A stretch of DNA of 64,000 nucleotides from Aphelidium insulamus (Eukaryota; Aphelidiomycota; Aphelidea; Aphelidiaceae), in the NCBI GenBank assembly GCA_036784855.1, contig JAZDSV010000021.1, forward strand, positions 92,001 to 156,000, in the 5' to 3' direction. This document shows, piece after piece, positions 62,116-64,000 of the stretch (positions are counted from its first letter, which is position 1; each line of letters opens with the position of its first letter). Both the position numbers and the translations under genes were made by a program. The notes beneath the pieces were generated by a model that was given only the letters and a program-made list of their open reading frames with translations, ran no database searches and was not told the origin of the DNA.

Positions 62116-63778
62116 CTATATTTCAACACTTTTGCTATATGATGATATTAAACCACCGCGGGTTGCGCAGACGATAGTGTTGCCAGCCTCTTTCATGCAA
62201 TAAACCGGCTCTTGATCCTGAATAGTGAATTCGGTGGTCAGATTGACTTGCGCGTCCGCAGTGCTGACCACGCGGAACATTGAACCGTCCATGGATGAGA
62301 CGACCAGTTCGGCGGCCGAACAAGCGTTCAGTGAGCTGCGCAAGGACACGCCGCTTATTGCTGCACTATTTCTCGAAAACGAACAGATATCCTGGCTGCA
62401 GATCCAGTTATAATATCCAGATCATACTATCCATGATATAAACGAACCTTAACTGGCGCATATCACGCAGAAATACGGCACCGTCACTAGAACCAGCCGC
62501 CATTAGGAAACCATTCCATGACATACAGGTAAGAGCAGCGGCGCTCAGCGTCGATGACTCGGCGGTCTGGCACAGTTGTAGACGTGGCACTATTTTTACA
62601 GGTCACCTAGATCACATACCACACTTGCGGAGCGCAGATCGGCCAGCCTCAGACGCCCATCACCACAAGCGAGAGCCAACGAATTGCTGATAATTTCATC
62701 CGCCTCACCATCCGCTGATGGAAGACAAATCTGAGACACTGCTGCACAGCCACTGATCACCGCCACAGTCTGCCCGCTCTCGCAACTCCACTGCCGCACA
62801 CTTTTATCACGCGATGATGCTGCATAGTGAGAATATATGCATTGTATAAGCAATTTTGCACGCACACAAAACCTGTCGACCTCGTCGGATAATCGCCGTG
62901 CTAGTAATGGCTACATAAGGAGTAAGCACCGGCACAAAAAGTATGAAATCAAGCATTTACAAGAATCTCACCGCCAGTGTGTCCCTTCATCACGCGCGGA
63001 CATTGTCCGTCCAGTCCCCAGACACGCAGCTGCATGTCGGTGGCACCCGTGAGCAGCACCTGACCACTGGGAAAGAATTGTGACGTGGTCACATCCCCGA
63101 CGTGCCCCTCCAATTGGCCCTGTCGTGAATTACACCAAGCATCTCTCAAACACTTGGCAGCTTACCATCAGATGACCGCCAGCGCGATCCCAGATGCCAA
63201 GTGCACCGTCGTCAGCACCGGCAACTACAAGTTCTTCACGCGGCGATATTCCCACGCAGTTGACCTGCTGGTTGAGGGACATTCACCTGTATGCAGGGCA
63301 CACACATTTCGTTGCCACTGAATGTGAGAGTCGGCAGCCTGCACCGAGACAGCAGCTTGCGACTCTCCGTCAGCTGTCTTGCCACTAGTGCCCACACTCA
63401 ACATCGGAGGCCGCGAGGGGTCCGACGGGTATTGCAGCCGGCATTCTACGCCGCCATGTCCGCGTGCAGCAACCCTGCCCGTCGAGGGATCCAGCGAGAG
63501 TTCCGTCCTCCCATGCACACTACTCCCCCGCAGGCCATCTTCATCGCGGCGGCATTTAGTCAGGTTGTATTGTTTATCAATGCCATACCCCCATCGCCAT
63601 CGCCACCGCCACCCACGTAGCGCGACACCCAAAATGACGACGAGCTGGGACCAGCGCCACCATCATCCACTCTGCCATGTGCTGTACAACCGTCACGGTA
63701 ATCCGAGACCACGGCCGGCCAGTCGGGCTGCACCTGCCACCGGTCCACGATCTGGTGGCGCGATTCTTGAACGGTCAT
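62116..63778 (-). CDS. PAAF1: PAAF1-like WD40 protein (proteasomal ATPase-associated factor)
   Basis: PAAF1 binds the 19S base ATPases and modulates 26S proteasome assembly. Start ATG 63776-63778 (MTVQESRHQIVDRWQVQPDW). Several exons. WD repeats include LEGHVGDVTTSQFFPSGQVL, then TGATDMQLRVWGLDGQC and VMKGHTGGE (the FFPSGVVVLSGGMDAQLKIW block of human PAAF1), then DKSVRQWSCESGQTVAVISG, LALACGDGRLRLADLRSA and MDGSMFRVVSTADAQV. Stop TAG 62116-62118, only 10 bases from the IFT172 stop, so the two genes are tail to tail with overlapping 3' ends. Coordinates of the N-terminal exons at 63100-63700 are approximate. Confidence 0.83.
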
Positions 63779-64000
63779 TGGCAATGTGTATTGTATGTAT
63801 GTATTGTCAAGAGACAAGTGTGTCAAGGGACTGGCCAGTGCACAAATGTATCGTTGTGTTAAATAATTAATATGCAACAGTGAAGGACAACATCTCGCGG
63901 GTGCGCCAAGGACTGCTTAAATGCACACATGTATGATATGATGTTAATATATGCAGCACGGCAGCCCTTGTCCAGCGATTATCCTATGTCTATATATCTA
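63779..64000. other. End of window, promoter side of PAAF1
   Basis: About 220 AT-rich bases; no gene recognised. Confidence 0.4.

Overview
This is a gene-dense eukaryotic nuclear window. It holds about twenty recognisable protein genes on both strands, most split by short GT-AG introns of about 45 to 70 bases, with gaps often under 200 bases. The gene set points to a flagellated opisthokont. IFT172 (55970-62105) implies a cilium or flagellum. A forkhead factor, a forkhead-independent set of opisthokont-like proteins, a fungal-looking Hnt1 and an HR1-bearing RICTOR fit a zoosporic early-diverging fungus or close relative. A choanoflagellate or another unicellular opisthokont is not excluded. 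No species is claimed. No tRNA, rRNA, CRISPR array or transposable element was recognised.

Layout. 1-8030: the C-terminal end of a coiled-coil protein (Nuf2-like), RICTOR on the minus strand, a 25-base-arm inverted repeat, and an ESCRT-III (CHMP2-like) protein that carries a ubiquitin-like region between its Snf7 core and its C-terminal VPS4-binding motif. 8243-18002: three related minus-strand genes for large secreted proteins made of two copies of an unrecognised domain. One has a complete J domain with HPD, one a degenerate J-like region without HPD, and one no J domain. The ribosome-assembly GTPase LSG1 lies between the second and third. 18562-28355: ALYREF, transportin-1, a gephyrin-like molybdenum cofactor enzyme, two small proteins, a microsatellite and a two-membrane-span protein.

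28968-35429: a decayed BTB/ankyrin gene ending in a long ACT repeat, then nicastrin, a HIT-family hydrolase and the farnesyltransferase alpha subunit. 36135-43783: a PP2C phosphatase, SMC3, and a Ser/Thr-rich single-span surface protein. 43784-46762: a gene-poor stretch with four tandem copies of a 260-base unit, followed by a secreted ankyrin-like protein. 47663-63778: forkhead factor, L-type lectin (VIP36-like), TMEM245, MED4, a small unknown protein, IFT172 and PAAF1.

Most genes are conserved housekeeping functions that are not organised as a pathway. They cover nuclear transport and mRNA export, TORC2 signalling, ESCRT, cohesion, Mediator, gamma-secretase and ciliary transport. The accessory material is the secreted J-domain family, the secreted ankyrin-like protein, the decayed BTB/ankyrin gene and the tandem array. 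A lineage-specific secreted family with J domains recalls exported proteins of intracellular parasites, but that link is only an inference here. Gene ends and introns were read by eye from frame, splice signals and family resemblance remembered from known proteins. No alignment was run.
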